This document shows positions 37,660 to 45,423 of a stretch of 64,000 nt of DNA, in pieces. The position numbers and the translations under genes are program-made. This DNA is from Betaproteobacteria bacterium (lineage in GTDB: Bacteria > Pseudomonadota > Gammaproteobacteria > Burkholderiales > Rhodocyclaceae). The stretch lies in NCBI GenBank assembly GCA_016709965.1, contig JADJLT010000001.1, forward strand, positions 2,129,001 through 2,193,000, read 5' to 3'. The stretch's first letter is position 1. Each line of letters opens with the position of its first letter. Under the pieces are notes generated by a model. That model was given only the letters and a program-made list of their open reading frames with translations. It made no database searches and had not been told where the DNA came from.

Positions 37660-38402
37660 TCAGTCTGATTTGACTGATTTTTTCCGCTGTTTGAAGCGGT
37701 AGGAATCGTTGCCGGTTTCGAGGATTTCGCAGTGATGCGTGATGCGGTCGAGCAAGGCCGTGGTCATTTTTGGATCGCCGAACACGGTCACCCATTCACC
37801 GAATGACAGGTTGGTTGTGATGATCAGCGAGGTCTTCTCATAGAGCTGGCTGATCAGATGAAACAGCAGCGCCCCACCCGACACCGGGAACGGCAAATAG
37901 CCAAGCTCATCGAGAATGACCGCATCAAACAGCACCAACTGTTTGGCCAAGGTGCCGCTCTTTCCCAGTAGTTTTTCCCGCTCGAGTTGGTTTACCAGAT
38001 CCACCGCATTGAAGAAACGCACCCGTTTTCGCTGATGGATGGCTGCAACACCGAGCGCAGTTGCCAGGTGGGTCTTCCCGTCCCTGTGCCACCGACCAGA
38101 ATCAGGTTGTGGGCGCTCTCCATGAAGGTGGCAGTTGCCAGTTGCTCAATCTGCGCCTGCGGCAGTGGCGTCTCTGTCCAGTCGATGCCCGTGAGATCGC
38201 GATGAATCGGGAAGCGTGCTGCTTTCATCTGGTAGCGCAGGCTGCGTACTTGCCGATCCGCCTGTTCAGCGTCAATCAAGCGATCCAGCCAGGCTTCCGG
38301 CTGCATCGGCCGGCGTGTGCCTTCTGCCAGCAACTCGGACCACGCGGCTGCCATGCCGTAGAGGTGCAGGGATTTCAGTTGGGCCAGTCGGTCAATGGAC
38401 AT
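37660..38402 (-). pseudogene. istB: IstB ATPase helper, frameshifted in Walker A
   Basis: From the ATG at 38402 the protein reads MSIDRLAQLKSLHLYGMAAAW and onward to VGGTGTGRPT, then nonsense. Adding one A in the lysine codon near 38074 restores GGTGTGKTHLATALG and joins the second frame, VRFFNAVDLVNQLEREKLLG to the stop at 37660. The full product would be about 247 residues, normal for IstB. IstB delivers IstA to target DNA using ATP, so this copy should be inactive unless the shift is a sequencing error. Confidence 0.85.
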
Positions 38403-39885
38403 ACTGGCCTCCGCGCAGACGGTCATAACGACTGCAATCAGCCTGCGGTTCGACCTGCAAACGCAGTTGTTCCGGCAAACTGATCGCCTTGGGCTGCGGT
38501 GGCGCGGTCAGCCGCCTCAGTTCATTCATGACGACGGCCGCGGTAATCACGCCGCCATCCAGTGTCAATTCGCACGCCACTTGCAGGGCTTCCAGCCCGA
38601 CTTCGCGAGCAGCCAGTAGCAGTTCTACAAAGGCCCGATCACCTTTCGGCTGCTTCAGCACACGATCTCGCACCAACTGAATCGGCACCGGCAAATCCCA
38701 GCCGATAAATGGGGCACCATTACGCAGCGACCCCGGCTTCTTCTCAAGTACCGGCAGGTAATGCCAGGGGTCGCAGATCAGTTGATCACGCCCGAATCGC
38801 CGTTCATGGTCGGCAATGACTTTGCTCTCCGCAACGATCCGTACCTTGTCGGCGTATAAACGCACCGAGACTACCTTGCCAGCAAAGTCGGCCGGCACGC
38901 TGTAGCGATTTCGCTCAACGCGGACCAGGCAGGTGCTGGAAACGCGCATCATCTGTTCGACGTAGCCATCGAAGGTGCTGGTGATAGCCCGCAGGCTGGG
39001 GCCTTCCTGAAGAAAGCAGTCAGCAATGGTGCGGGTCGTTTCGACCGGATGCTTGCGTTCCGCCAATTCCCGGCAGCGGGTGGCCAGCCAGTCGTTCAGC
39101 GCTGCAAAGCTCTCGAAGCGGGCTTTCGGCGTGAATAGCCATTCACGCACGTTGCCGACCTGGTTCTCGATTTGTCCTTTCTCCCAGCCGGAGGCTGGCG
39201 TGCAGGCCACCGGTTCGAACAGGTAGTGGTTGGCCAGCGCCATGAAGCGGCGATTGAAGTGCCTATCCTTGCCGACCAGAATGGTGTCGACCACCGTCTT
39301 CAGATTGTCGTAAATCAGGCGATTGGGCACGCCACCGAAGAAGGCAAAGGCGCGGTTGTGGGCATCAAGGACCATTTCCTGTGTTTCGCAGGGATAGGCG
39401 GCAACAAACATCTGTCGGCTGTAGGCGAGCCGGAAGTGCGCGACCTTGATGGTCAGCGCAGCGCCGCCGATCTCGACGTGTTCCTGGCTCCAGTCAAACT
39501 GGCAGGCGTCACCGGGGGCAAAGACCAGCGGGACGAAGGCTTCCTTGATCGTCGGCCTCGTTTGTGCCGACTTCCACTGCTTTACGAAGCGCTGAACGCT
39601 GTCGTAGGCGCCGCGATACCCCTCGGTCTGCAAGCCTTCAAAGAGTCGCTGGGCGGTGCGCCGTTGCCCCTTCGGAAGGTGGCGCTCGGTGACCAGCCAG
39701 CTTTCCAGTACCGATTGGAATGCACCCAGTTTCGGGGCTGCTTGTTGCTGACGAACGACCGGTTCGACCTCGGTAGCCAGGTGCTTACGCACCGTCGGAC
39801 GGGATAGTTTCAGGTCACGCGCAATCGAGCTGATGCTCTCGCCGCTGACCCAATGACGACGCCGGATTTCGGCTATGACTTCCAT
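38392..39885 (-). CDS. istA: IstA transposase of IS21 family
   Basis: 497 residues from the ATG at 39885. An N-terminal helix-turn-helix (SISSIARDLKLSRPTVRKHL) is followed by an integrase-like catalytic core with Asp in QFDWS, Asp in IYDNLK and Glu in GQIENQ, and a C-terminal beta domain. It cleaves and joins IS ends. It overlaps the istB start by about 11 bp, as usual for the family. The gene itself appears intact. Confidence 0.93.
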   Translation of the reverse strand: MEVIAEIRRRHWVSGESISSIARDLKLSRPTVRKHLATEVEPVVRQQQAAPKLGAFQSVLESWLVTERHLPKGQRRTAQRLFEGLQTEGYRGAYDSVQRFVKQWKSAQTRPTIKEAFVPLVFAPGDACQFDWSQEHVEIGGAALTIKVAHFRLAYSRQMFVAAYPCETQEMVLDAHNRAFAFFGGVPNRLIYDNLKTVVDTILVGKDRHFNRRFMALANHYLFEPVACTPASGWEKGQIENQVGNVREWLFTPKARFESFAALNDWLATRCRELAERKHPVETTRTIADCFLQEGPSLRAITSTFDGYVEQMMRVSSTCLVRVERNRYSVPADFAGKVVSVRLYADKVRIVAESKVIADHERRFGRDQLICDPWHYLPVLEKKPGSLRNGAPFIGWDLPVPIQLVRDRVLKQPKGDRAFVELLLAAREVGLEALQVACELTLDGGVITAAVVMNELRRLTAPPQPKAISLPEQLRLQVEPQADCSRYDRLRGGQYVH

Positions 39886-40424
39886 GTTTAACACCCCAGA
39901 TTCCCCGGCTAAAACGCCGGCAGGTTACACAACCCAGGGTGGCAACTTTTGGACGCTGATCACCCCGGAAATCTGGAAAGTTTTGCACGCTGTTTTACAC
40001 ACGATCGAGCATGGAACGCAGTTCGAGGGCGATCTTGCGCGCCTCGTCGATGCTGGTCGCCGGGTAGCTGCCGATGCACTGGTACTGCTTCTTACCGTCC
40101 CGCTGGGCGCGGAACGAGAACGTCTTCTTGCCGGTGCGGGTCAGTTCCAGCTTGAGGTCGTTCACCTTGTCGTCGGTGAATTGCCGCGCCTTCTTGGCCG
40201 CGTCGAGCATCGCGGCGTCGAGAGCGTTCAGGGTGCGGGGGGTGAAGTTGAAGGTCGAGGGCGTAACGCCTGCTGCTTGCTTGGCCATGATTGTTCCTTG
40301 CGTCTGGTAGGTAGGGGCCGTCGCGCAATGGGGCGACGACCGGCGACCCGACCGGCAGGCCGAAATCGCTAATGGGCTGTTCTTGTCTCCTAACGAAAAA
40401 TGGAAACGGCCAACGGAGTCCGGA

Positions 40425-40448
40425 AAAAGCCCGGATGTACGGGCTTTT
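40425..40448. terminator. Bidirectional terminator
   Basis: AAAAGCCCG and CGGGCTTTT flank the loop GATGTA. It lies between the integrase start and the small minus-strand gene at 40631 and would end the minus-strand small-gene unit before the integrase. The rest of 40289-40630 shows no gene. Confidence 0.75.
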
Positions 40449-40630
40449 CGGGGCATGGCGTGGCGGTCGTCTCTGTAGTCCGTCGCTCGCCGACGCGCCG
40501 GCGGACAGGGGGTGTCCATCGCGTTCTGCGGCAACGGGTGCGATGCGGGCGGGAGAAACGGGGGAGTCGGGAGGCTGCGAAGTGGCCGGGGGATCGCCGG
40601 TCACTGCCGGCGGTCAGCCGCCGGGATGGG

Positions 40631-40831
40631 CTAGCGTTTGGGGCAGAGCAGTACCAGCACGTCGAGCAGCGCCTCGATCTCGGCGTCACGCTTGCTGTAG
40701 CCCGCGTCGTGCTGGCGGATGGCAGCGCGTTCTTCCCAGGCCTCGGCGAGGTCAGGCGGTAACGAAGAGACGAGCAGAGCGACCCGTGGATCGTCGGCGT
40801 CAGGTGGCGTGGGGGAGTTGGGGGTAAGCAT
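40631..40831 (-). CDS. Small element protein
   Basis: 66 residues beginning MLTPNSPTPPDADDPRVALL, with GGAGA upstream. The second half (DLAEAWEERAAIRQHDAGYS, then AEIEALLDVLVLL) is likely helical. Small genes of this type are typical of satellite early regions. Function unknown. Confidence 0.55.
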   Translation of the reverse strand: MLTPNSPTPPDADDPRVALLVSSLPPDLAEAWEERAAIRQHDAGYSKRDAEIEALLDVLVLLCPKR

Positions 40832-40925
40832 GAGGGGTCTCCAGAAACGACAAAGCCGCCGGCTTCGGGAGAAACCGACGGCGATGTGAGGTAGAACGGG
40901 GGATTCGGGGGAAGCGGGAAAGTGT

Positions 40926-41290
40926 CTAGGTCAAGGGTGGTTGCTGGCTGACGTAGGCGGCGCACAGCTCGAGCAGATTGGCGTCGATGCCCGGCGCTTT
41001 CGGTGTCACCAGACTGATGCCGCAACCATCGTCCGAGAAACAGACGTAGGTTTCGAAGCACGGCCCCCAGTCGGTGGTCCACTCGCCGAGCGCCAGGCAG
41101 CCATGCCCTGGCTGACTCGATGGCACACGGCTTCGATGCTGTCACCGGGTTCAACCAGCAGCAGGAACTCGCCCTCCGGGTCGTACGGGACGTTCGATGT
41201 TCGCCAGCGTTCGAGGCAGGCGGCAAGGGCATCCCGTAGCGGTGGAGGAAGGTCGACCAGTTCCGCTTCAGTGTGCAGGGCACGCATCGT
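40926..41290 (-). pseudogene. Frameshifted hypothetical element gene
   Basis: From the ATG at 41290 the frame reads MRALHTEAELVDLPPPLRDA to about SIEAVCHRVS. Around 41101-41125 the coding character moves to another frame reading PGHGCLALGEWTTDWG, then FETYVCFSDDGCGISLVTPK, ending at 40926. A single indel joins them into about 120 residues. It overlaps the upstream gene by about 23 bp, as in compact phage-like units. Confidence 0.5.
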
Positions 41291-41825
41291 CGGCCTCGTC
41301 GTGGCGGGTGCGACCCCGGCCCCGGCGTGGCAAGCCGGGTGCCGGTGTGTCCAAGGGAAGGATGTCGGCGAGCAGGGTGCCGGGAAGCTCGGCTGGTTCG
41401 CCGGGTTGGCGAAGCATGTCGGCTGCCCACGCAGGCCAATCGCCGGTGACGTGGTGCTGGTACAGCTTGCCCTCGACAGGGCCAAGCAGCCCTTCGGCCC
41501 GCAGCAGACAGCAGAGAAAGCCTTGGTTGTTCTGCGAGCGCCCCCGGTAACAGGAACGGAACACGCGAGAGGGTACGGGCGAACCCGGTGGCAGGGCGTC
41601 GGCCACTGCTTGGACGCGGCTGAACGGGATCGCCTCGGGGCTGAAGTTGCCCCCGCTTTCGTTCCGCGTCAGTCGCAGCAGCAAGACTTGACGAGCGGTG
41701 TCGGCCAGCACTTCGTAGTGGATCGAGCCGCCGGCATTCTGGCCGAGCTTGGGGGCGGTGGCTGCCTTCAGGCGGAGGAGCGAGATGGTCGGCTCCGGGT
41801 TGGTGTTTGCGATGGTGTTGGTCAT
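41268..41825 (-). CDS. Hypothetical satellite protein
   Basis: 185 residues from the ATG at 41825, with GAGGA upstream. The N-terminal MTNTIANTNPEPTISLLRLK is followed by beta-rich sequence and a segment with paired cysteines (GFLCCLLRAEGLLG), ending in a proline/arginine-rich tail. No family recognised. Confidence 0.6.
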   Translation of the reverse strand: MTNTIANTNPEPTISLLRLKAATAPKLGQNAGGSIHYEVLADTARQVLLLRLTRNESGGNFSPEAIPFSRVQAVADALPPGSPVPSRVFRSCYRGRSQNNQGFLCCLLRAEGLLGPVEGKLYQHHVTGDWPAWAADMLRQPGEPAELPGTLLADILPLDTPAPGLPRRGRGRTRHDEADDACPAH

Positions 41826-41844
41826 GATGTCCTCGAAAGACAAA

Positions 41845-41870
41845 AGCCCCAAGGCGTTGGCCTTGGGGCT
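41845..41870 (-). terminator. Terminator downstream of a 34-codon gene
   Basis: AGCCCCAAGG and CCTTGGGGCT form a perfect 10-bp stem. On the minus strand it ends in TTTTG. It follows the small frame at 41892-41996 and separates it from the gene starting at 41825. Confidence 0.7.
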
Positions 41871-41891
41871 GCTGAAGTGGGAAGGGATGGG

Positions 41892-41996
41892 CTACTTGGT
41901 GCGGCCTGACGGCTGGCTGGTCAGTTCGCGGACGACGGCGCTGACGACGAGGCAGGCAAGGGTCTCGATGGTGGGGGCAAGGACAAGGGGGATCAT
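41892..41996 (-). CDS. Possible 34-residue hydrophobic small protein
   Basis: The ATG at 41996 is preceded by GGAGAAACC. The product is MIPLVLAPTIETLACLVVSA, then a charged end ELTSQPSGRTK. It has its own terminator at 41845. One membrane-spanning segment is possible. Confidence 0.45.
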   Translation of the reverse strand: MIPLVLAPTIETLACLVVSAVVRELTSQPSGRTK

Positions 41997-42274
41997 GGTT
42001 TCTCCAGGTTGGGTTCAGAAACCCAGCGTGCGAGTGCCGTCGCTGGGCTTGAGCGGTCGGTGACCAAGAGAATGACATCTGGTTGACGGCCGGGGCTGTC
42101 GCGGCAGTCGAGAAACGGAAGCGGGGGATATGGGCGAAACGGGAGAGAGATGCTGCGGCCGCCCGATTCCCCCGTTTCTCCCGTGTCGAAAACGGAAGTT
42201 GCTGGGTGTCGAGGGGGGCGGAACAGCGACCGACGGACCGGGGATCGACCGGACGACGGACTAGAAAAGCAAAA
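41997..42274. other. Right end of the element, no gene recognised
   Basis: GC-rich sequence between the small hydrophobic frame and the tRNA terminator. No start signals or motifs; probably holds recombination arm sites and promoters. Confidence 0.4.
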
Positions 42275-42294
42275 AGCCCGCAAGGATGCGGGCT
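42275..42294 (-). terminator. Terminator after the tRNA-Lys genes
   Basis: AGCCCGC and GCGGGCT with loop AAGGAT. On the minus strand it is followed by T-rich sequence (TTTTTGCTTTT). It lies inside the element, so the element supplies the terminator of the tRNA operon. Confidence 0.7.
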
Positions 42295-42309
42295 AAGTGC
42301 TTGAATTCT

Positions 42310-42355
42310 CTGGTGGGGCGCGACAGATTCGAACTGTCGACCTACGGATTAAGAG
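42310..42355 (-). repeat. attR: tRNA-Lys(CUU) 3' half
   Basis: Identical to attL at 32653-32698. Part of the intact tRNA-Lys gene. Confidence 0.92.
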
Positions 42356-42386
42356 TCCGCTGCTCTACCAACTGAGCTAGCGCCCC
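42311..42386 (-). tRNA. tRNA-Lys (anticodon CUU)
   Basis: Minus strand begins GGGGCGCTAGCTCAGTTGG, anticodon loop ACTCTTAA, T loop GTTCGAATC, ending GCGCCCCACCA with encoded CCA. 76 nucleotides. It is the integration target of the element. Confidence 0.95.
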
Positions 42387-42402
42387 ACATGCTCAAAAAG
42401 GC

Positions 42403-42478
42403 TGGTGGGTCGGCCGAGATTCGAACTCGGGACCAACGGATTAAAAGTCCGCTGCTCTACCGACTGAGCTACCGACCC
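42403..42478 (-). tRNA. tRNA-Lys (anticodon UUU)
   Basis: Minus strand begins GGGTCGGTAGCTCAGTCGG, anticodon loop ACTTTTAA, T loop GTTCGAATC, ending CGACCCACCA. 76 nucleotides. It lies 16 bp upstream of tRNA-Lys(CUU) in the same direction. Before the insertion the three tRNAs (Lys, Lys, fMet) would have been adjacent. Confidence 0.95.
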
Positions 42479-42642
42479 GCCTTAGGGAGGCCGAATTATA
42501 CACAGACTTCGTGTTTGTGCCTACCTTTTGCGCTTGCTGCAGTTTGGGAATGTTTCCCGAATCAATTGCACCGATGTATTTTCAGGGAAAACATGTTCAC
42601 TGTAGAGAAAAATCGACCCAATGCCCAATACGTTGGCAGGCG

Positions 42643-43473
42643 CTAGCCGTTGCCTGCTGCCGGGTTGCTACGAATGAAGATGAGCGCGCCATGGTCCGAC
42701 TCTATCGCGCTTTGGTTCGCGTTGGCCGGAGTCAGGTGAAAGTCGCCAGCGCAAACCAGGAGGTCACCAAAGAAGGCGTCTCCGTCAATCATCATGCATT
42801 CTTTATTGCCTGCTATCAGGTTGGGGGGCAGGCTGGCTCCGGGTTGTAGCCGGATGAATTTCGACACTGCTTCTCCGTCGTGGCAAAGCGTTTTGCTCTC
42901 CACACCATCGGCCAGTATCTCCCAAGTGCCATCGTGCGTGGTTACGGTAACTGCCGGCGCACCGCTGCCGGGGAGCAGCGCGCCAACCAGCTCACCGAGC
43001 ATGGCGGCTGTGTGCCCAAGTGCTGTGCCGCGCAGATAGGCCACCACGCCTTGTCGGGATGTAATTCGACCGTGCCGGCTTCCCTCCGGTGACATATGGT
43101 AGTCGCCGGGTCCTAGCTCCATGCCGTCTATCTGGAAACCACCGGATAGGACAATGCCTTCCTCCAGTGATGAATGGCGATGCGTCGGCAGGGCTGCGCC
43201 AGCCTGCAACTCGATCAGGACCGAATTGCTGTTTGGCCCATTCCAGAGAGTTTTAACCCGCACTCCCGATTTCACGTTGCGCCACGCACCATCACGTGCC
43301 CGGACGGTAATTGTCCCGGCTTCGGCCAAGTGACTTTTTGCTGCCCGTGAAAGCAGGCGACTGCGCAGATTTTGCCGGTTGGATGTCGGCATGTCGCCAC
43401 TGGTCAGTGCCTCGCAAATCAACTGATTGAGTTCCGTATCAGTGTTGTTTTGGTGGTTGAGGGGTGTTTTCAT
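42643..43473 (-). CDS. ChrR-family cupin anti-sigma factor
   Basis: 276 residues. An N-terminal helical region is followed by two cupin modules; the first has THRHSSLEEGIVLSGGF, a metal-binding cupin motif. The layout matches ChrR anti-sigma factors, which hold an ECF sigma factor until singlet oxygen or another oxidant is sensed. The gene overlaps the sigma gene by ATGA. The second cupin has lost the histidines expected for metal binding. Confidence 0.8.
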   Translation of the reverse strand: MKTPLNHQNNTDTELNQLICEALTSGDMPTSNRQNLRSRLLSRAAKSHLAEAGTITVRARDGAWRNVKSGVRVKTLWNGPNSNSVLIELQAGAALPTHRHSSLEEGIVLSGGFQIDGMELGPGDYHMSPEGSRHGRITSRQGVVAYLRGTALGHTAAMLGELVGALLPGSGAPAVTVTTHDGTWEILADGVESKTLCHDGEAVSKFIRLQPGASLPPNLIAGNKECMMIDGDAFFGDLLVCAGDFHLTPANANQSAIESDHGALIFIRSNPAAGNG

Positions 43474-44174
43474 GGCATCACCATCGTCATGCCCGGGATC
43501 AGGGTTTCTCGCAACCGGCCCAGGGCTCGCCGGATGTGCGATTTGACAGTTCCCAGCGGCAAGCCGGTATGAACTGCAATCTCTTCGTGGCTTAATCCAC
43601 GGAAAAATGCCAGTGCAACAAGCTGACGTGGCAAGGGATCAAGCCCGGCGAGTGCTGAATGCAATTGGTTGCCGATTTCAGTCGCAGCCAGCAAGTCTTC
43701 GGGGCCATCTGCCAAATCAGGTTCGCTTTCGCCCGCATCGTCAGTGCATTGTGCAGGATCACGTCGCCGGAGCGCATCGAGTGCGCGACTTCGGGCGATG
43801 GTCAACATCCAGGCTACGGCAGTGCCGCGAGCCGGATCGAAACGGGGTGCCTGGCGCCAGATTTGCCAAAAGGTATCCTCGGCTACCTCTTCGGCGGTCT
43901 GGGCATTTCGAGTAATGCGCAAGGCTAGTCCGTAAACGCGCCCGATCATGACTTCATAGAGGTTACCTAAAGCGGCTTCATCACGATTGACGATCAGGGC
44001 AATCCAGGCGCACAAGGCAGGCTCGTTCGCACGGTTGGCGGCGTAGGCAGCATTGCCGGTCGACGAACTGGTGGGGGGCACCGAGGTTTCATCGTTATCG
44101 CAAATATCGTCCATGCCGTGCTGCCAGGGATCGGGCAGGGTGTCGCTGTCATCGTGTTCAGCCAGTGAGTTCAT
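43470..44174 (-). CDS. ECF sigma factor partner of ChrR
   Basis: 234 residues from the ATG at 44174, which overlaps the cytochrome stop by ATGA. Region 2 is ALGNLYEVMIGRVYGLALRI to FWQIWRQAPRFDP and AWMLTIARSRALDALRRR; region 4 is LPRQLVALAFFRGLSHEEIA and LPLGTVKSHIRRALGRLRE. It forms a pair with the downstream ChrR-like gene, as in Rhodobacter RpoE-ChrR, and probably drives its own operon under oxidative stress. Confidence 0.88.
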   Translation of the reverse strand: MNSLAEHDDSDTLPDPWQHGMDDICDNDETSVPPTSSSTGNAAYAANRANEPALCAWIALIVNRDEAALGNLYEVMIGRVYGLALRITRNAQTAEEVAEDTFWQIWRQAPRFDPARGTAVAWMLTIARSRALDALRRRDPAQCTDDAGESEPDLADGPEDLLAATEIGNQLHSALAGLDPLPRQLVALAFFRGLSHEEIAVHTGLPLGTVKSHIRRALGRLRETLIPGMTMVMP

Positions 44175-44587
44175 CTTTGCTTGCCAGTATCCGAGCCGAT
44201 TCCAATGGGGGTGAGTTGCCGCAAATAGGCAATGATGTCTGTCCTGTCTCTGGCATCCGCGACTGAATATCCCATTCGCTGGCCTGGGATCAAACTTTCC
44301 GGGTTGCTGAGCCAAGCATCCAGTGTCTCGCTGTTCCATATAATTGTGGCACGTTGCAGTGCTGGAGAGTAGAGAAAGCCCGGGACGCTCCCGGCTCGGC
44401 GGCCAAGTACGCCGCGGTGGTGCGGCCCGGTCCGATCAGCGTCCAGACCATGACAGGCGCTGCAACGCTGTTCGTAGAGGAGCTCACCGCGCCCGGCATC
44501 CTGTGCTGCTGCGGGCGCAGCCGCAGTCAGCGCCAGATATGCCGGGATCAGGTAGCGCGCCGCCCCCAGTCGCACATCAGGCACCAA
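44171..44587 (-). CDS. Periplasmic class I c-type cytochrome
   Basis: 138 residues with a signal sequence (IPAYLALTAAAPAAAQ), one heme motif CSACH and a probable axial methionine in GQRMGYS. A small electron carrier. It overlaps the ferritin-like gene by about 11 bp and the sigma gene by ATGA, so the four genes form a tight operon. Confidence 0.88.
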   Translation of the reverse strand: MVPDVRLGAARYLIPAYLALTAAAPAAAQDAGRGELLYEQRCSACHGLDADRTGPHHRGVLGRRAGSVPGFLYSPALQRATIIWNSETLDAWLSNPESLIPGQRMGYSVADARDRTDIIAYLRQLTPIGIGSDTGKQR

Positions 44588-45167
44588 AACTTAATGCGGC
44601 CACTGGCACAGGCTTGCCGAGTGCGTTGGATAGCAGCGTCCAGTGCATGGTTTCATCCGCTGCCAGTCGAGCAGCAATCTTGGCCAGGTCATGCGATGCG
44701 AAGGCGGGTATGACGCCAATGTAGGCATTGGCCGCACCCATCTCCAGTCGGGCGGCGAGCGTCAGCACATCGGCCTGGTTTTTCAGTCCGCCAGCACCGA
44801 GAGCCGTCGCATAGTCAGCGTTCGATTTTGTGGCGACTGGCTTGCCACCCATCTTCTCGATCGTTGCCGCCAGTGCGTCGCGATGGCCTTTGTGGTGGCT
44901 CTGGAAGAGCACGGCCGTTTCCAGCACAGGCTTTTGCAACAGGCCACTTTCGGCGCCCAATTGATAGGCGGCGATGGCTTCATGCTCCAATCCGAGGGCG
45001 ACATTCAGGATGCCGACATCGGAGCTCATGTCGCCGCCCGCGGCAAGGGCTAGGCGCGAGTTGCCGGCCAGCATGGCGACCGCTGCCCCTGACAGCATCA
45101 GGCCGGAGCTGCGGCCCATAAAGGTGCGGCGCGAGCTGTCTTGAAGTTCATTGACACGAATCAACAT
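44577..45167 (-). CDS. Exported ferritin-like domain protein
   Basis: 196 residues from the ATG at 45167, with AAAGG seven bases upstream. A twin-arginine-like leader (SSRRTFMGRSSGLMLSG) precedes a four-helix ferritin-like domain with the pattern LEHEAIAAYQ, HHKGHRDAL, LEMGAANAYI and DETMHW, which can supply a di-metal site. The family (ferritin-like, DUF4439/Ferritin_2 type) is often linked to oxidative stress. It heads the sigma/ChrR operon. Confidence 0.78.
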   Translation of the reverse strand: MLIRVNELQDSSRRTFMGRSSGLMLSGAAVAMLAGNSRLALAAGGDMSSDVGILNVALGLEHEAIAAYQLGAESGLLQKPVLETAVLFQSHHKGHRDALAATIEKMGGKPVATKSNADYATALGAGGLKNQADVLTLAARLEMGAANAYIGVIPAFASHDLAKIAARLAADETMHWTLLSNALGKPVPVAALSFGA

Positions 45168-45423
45168 GATCATTCCTTTCGTTTGTTGAGGTAGCAATCT
45201 TTCGCTGTGGGGCGTCGTTATCCGTCTGTTGGTACGATTCAGGCGACTCCTGAGCTTTACTACGCAGCCTCAATGCATCCGGATGCAGATTTTCGTGGGT
45301 TACGAAAATTATTCGGTGGCGACCCACTTCGGTTTTGCTCGCAACGGATATGCGATTAGAATTATGCGGAACACAAAATCGCCTGATCGCCGGCGCCGCA
45401 GTGAATTTTTCAAGGGGAGCACG

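Larger units (their letters stand above)
37605..39999 (-). mobile_element. IS21-family insertion sequence, 2395 bp
   Basis: The ends are related inverted repeats: TGTCAATCAGCGTCCAA at the left and, on the other strand, TGTAAAACAGCGTGCAA at the right, each followed by TTTCCAG. A 10-bp direct repeat CACGATCGAG flanks it (37595-37604 and 40000-40009), though two of these bases might belong to the end. It carries istA and a frameshifted istB. Confidence 0.9.
36651..40288 (-). pseudogene. Tyrosine integrase (Arm-DNA-binding type) split by an IS
   Basis: The N-terminal part (40288 to 40000) starts MAKQAAGVTPSTFNFTPRTL with AAGGAA upstream and holds the DUF4102-like arm-binding domain. The C-terminal part (37604 to 36651) holds the core-binding domain and catalytic motifs: Arg in GCRKSEL, HDLRH, GHRTVS and Tyr in SARYAHF. 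Removing 37605-39999 plus one target copy restores a single frame across SMLDRGIDVS, giving about 410 residues, normal for the family. It should have inserted the element at tRNA-Lys. Confidence 0.9.
32653..42355. mobile_element. Satellite-like integrative element in tRNA-Lys(CUU)
   Basis: A 46-bp direct repeat of the tRNA-Lys 3' end flanks 9.7 kb. The right copy belongs to the intact tRNA; the left copy is the displaced 3' remnant. Inside are a DUF927 ATPase, a winged-helix protein, a secreted cargo protein, an Arm-DNA-binding integrase and several small phage-like genes, with no capsid or tail genes recognised. This resembles a phage satellite or P4-like island. Its integrase is interrupted by an IS21-family insertion. 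Confidence 0.85.

Noticed and set aside
40390..42078. 562-codon minus-strand frame across the right part of the satellite
   Set aside because: Proline/arginine/serine-rich composition and overlap with three better-supported short genes in other frames indicate a chance open frame.
45181..45260. ECF promoter TGAATC-N15-TAACGA upstream of the ferritin-like gene
   Set aside because: Spacing differs from known RpoE-ChrR promoters and there is no second copy for comparison.
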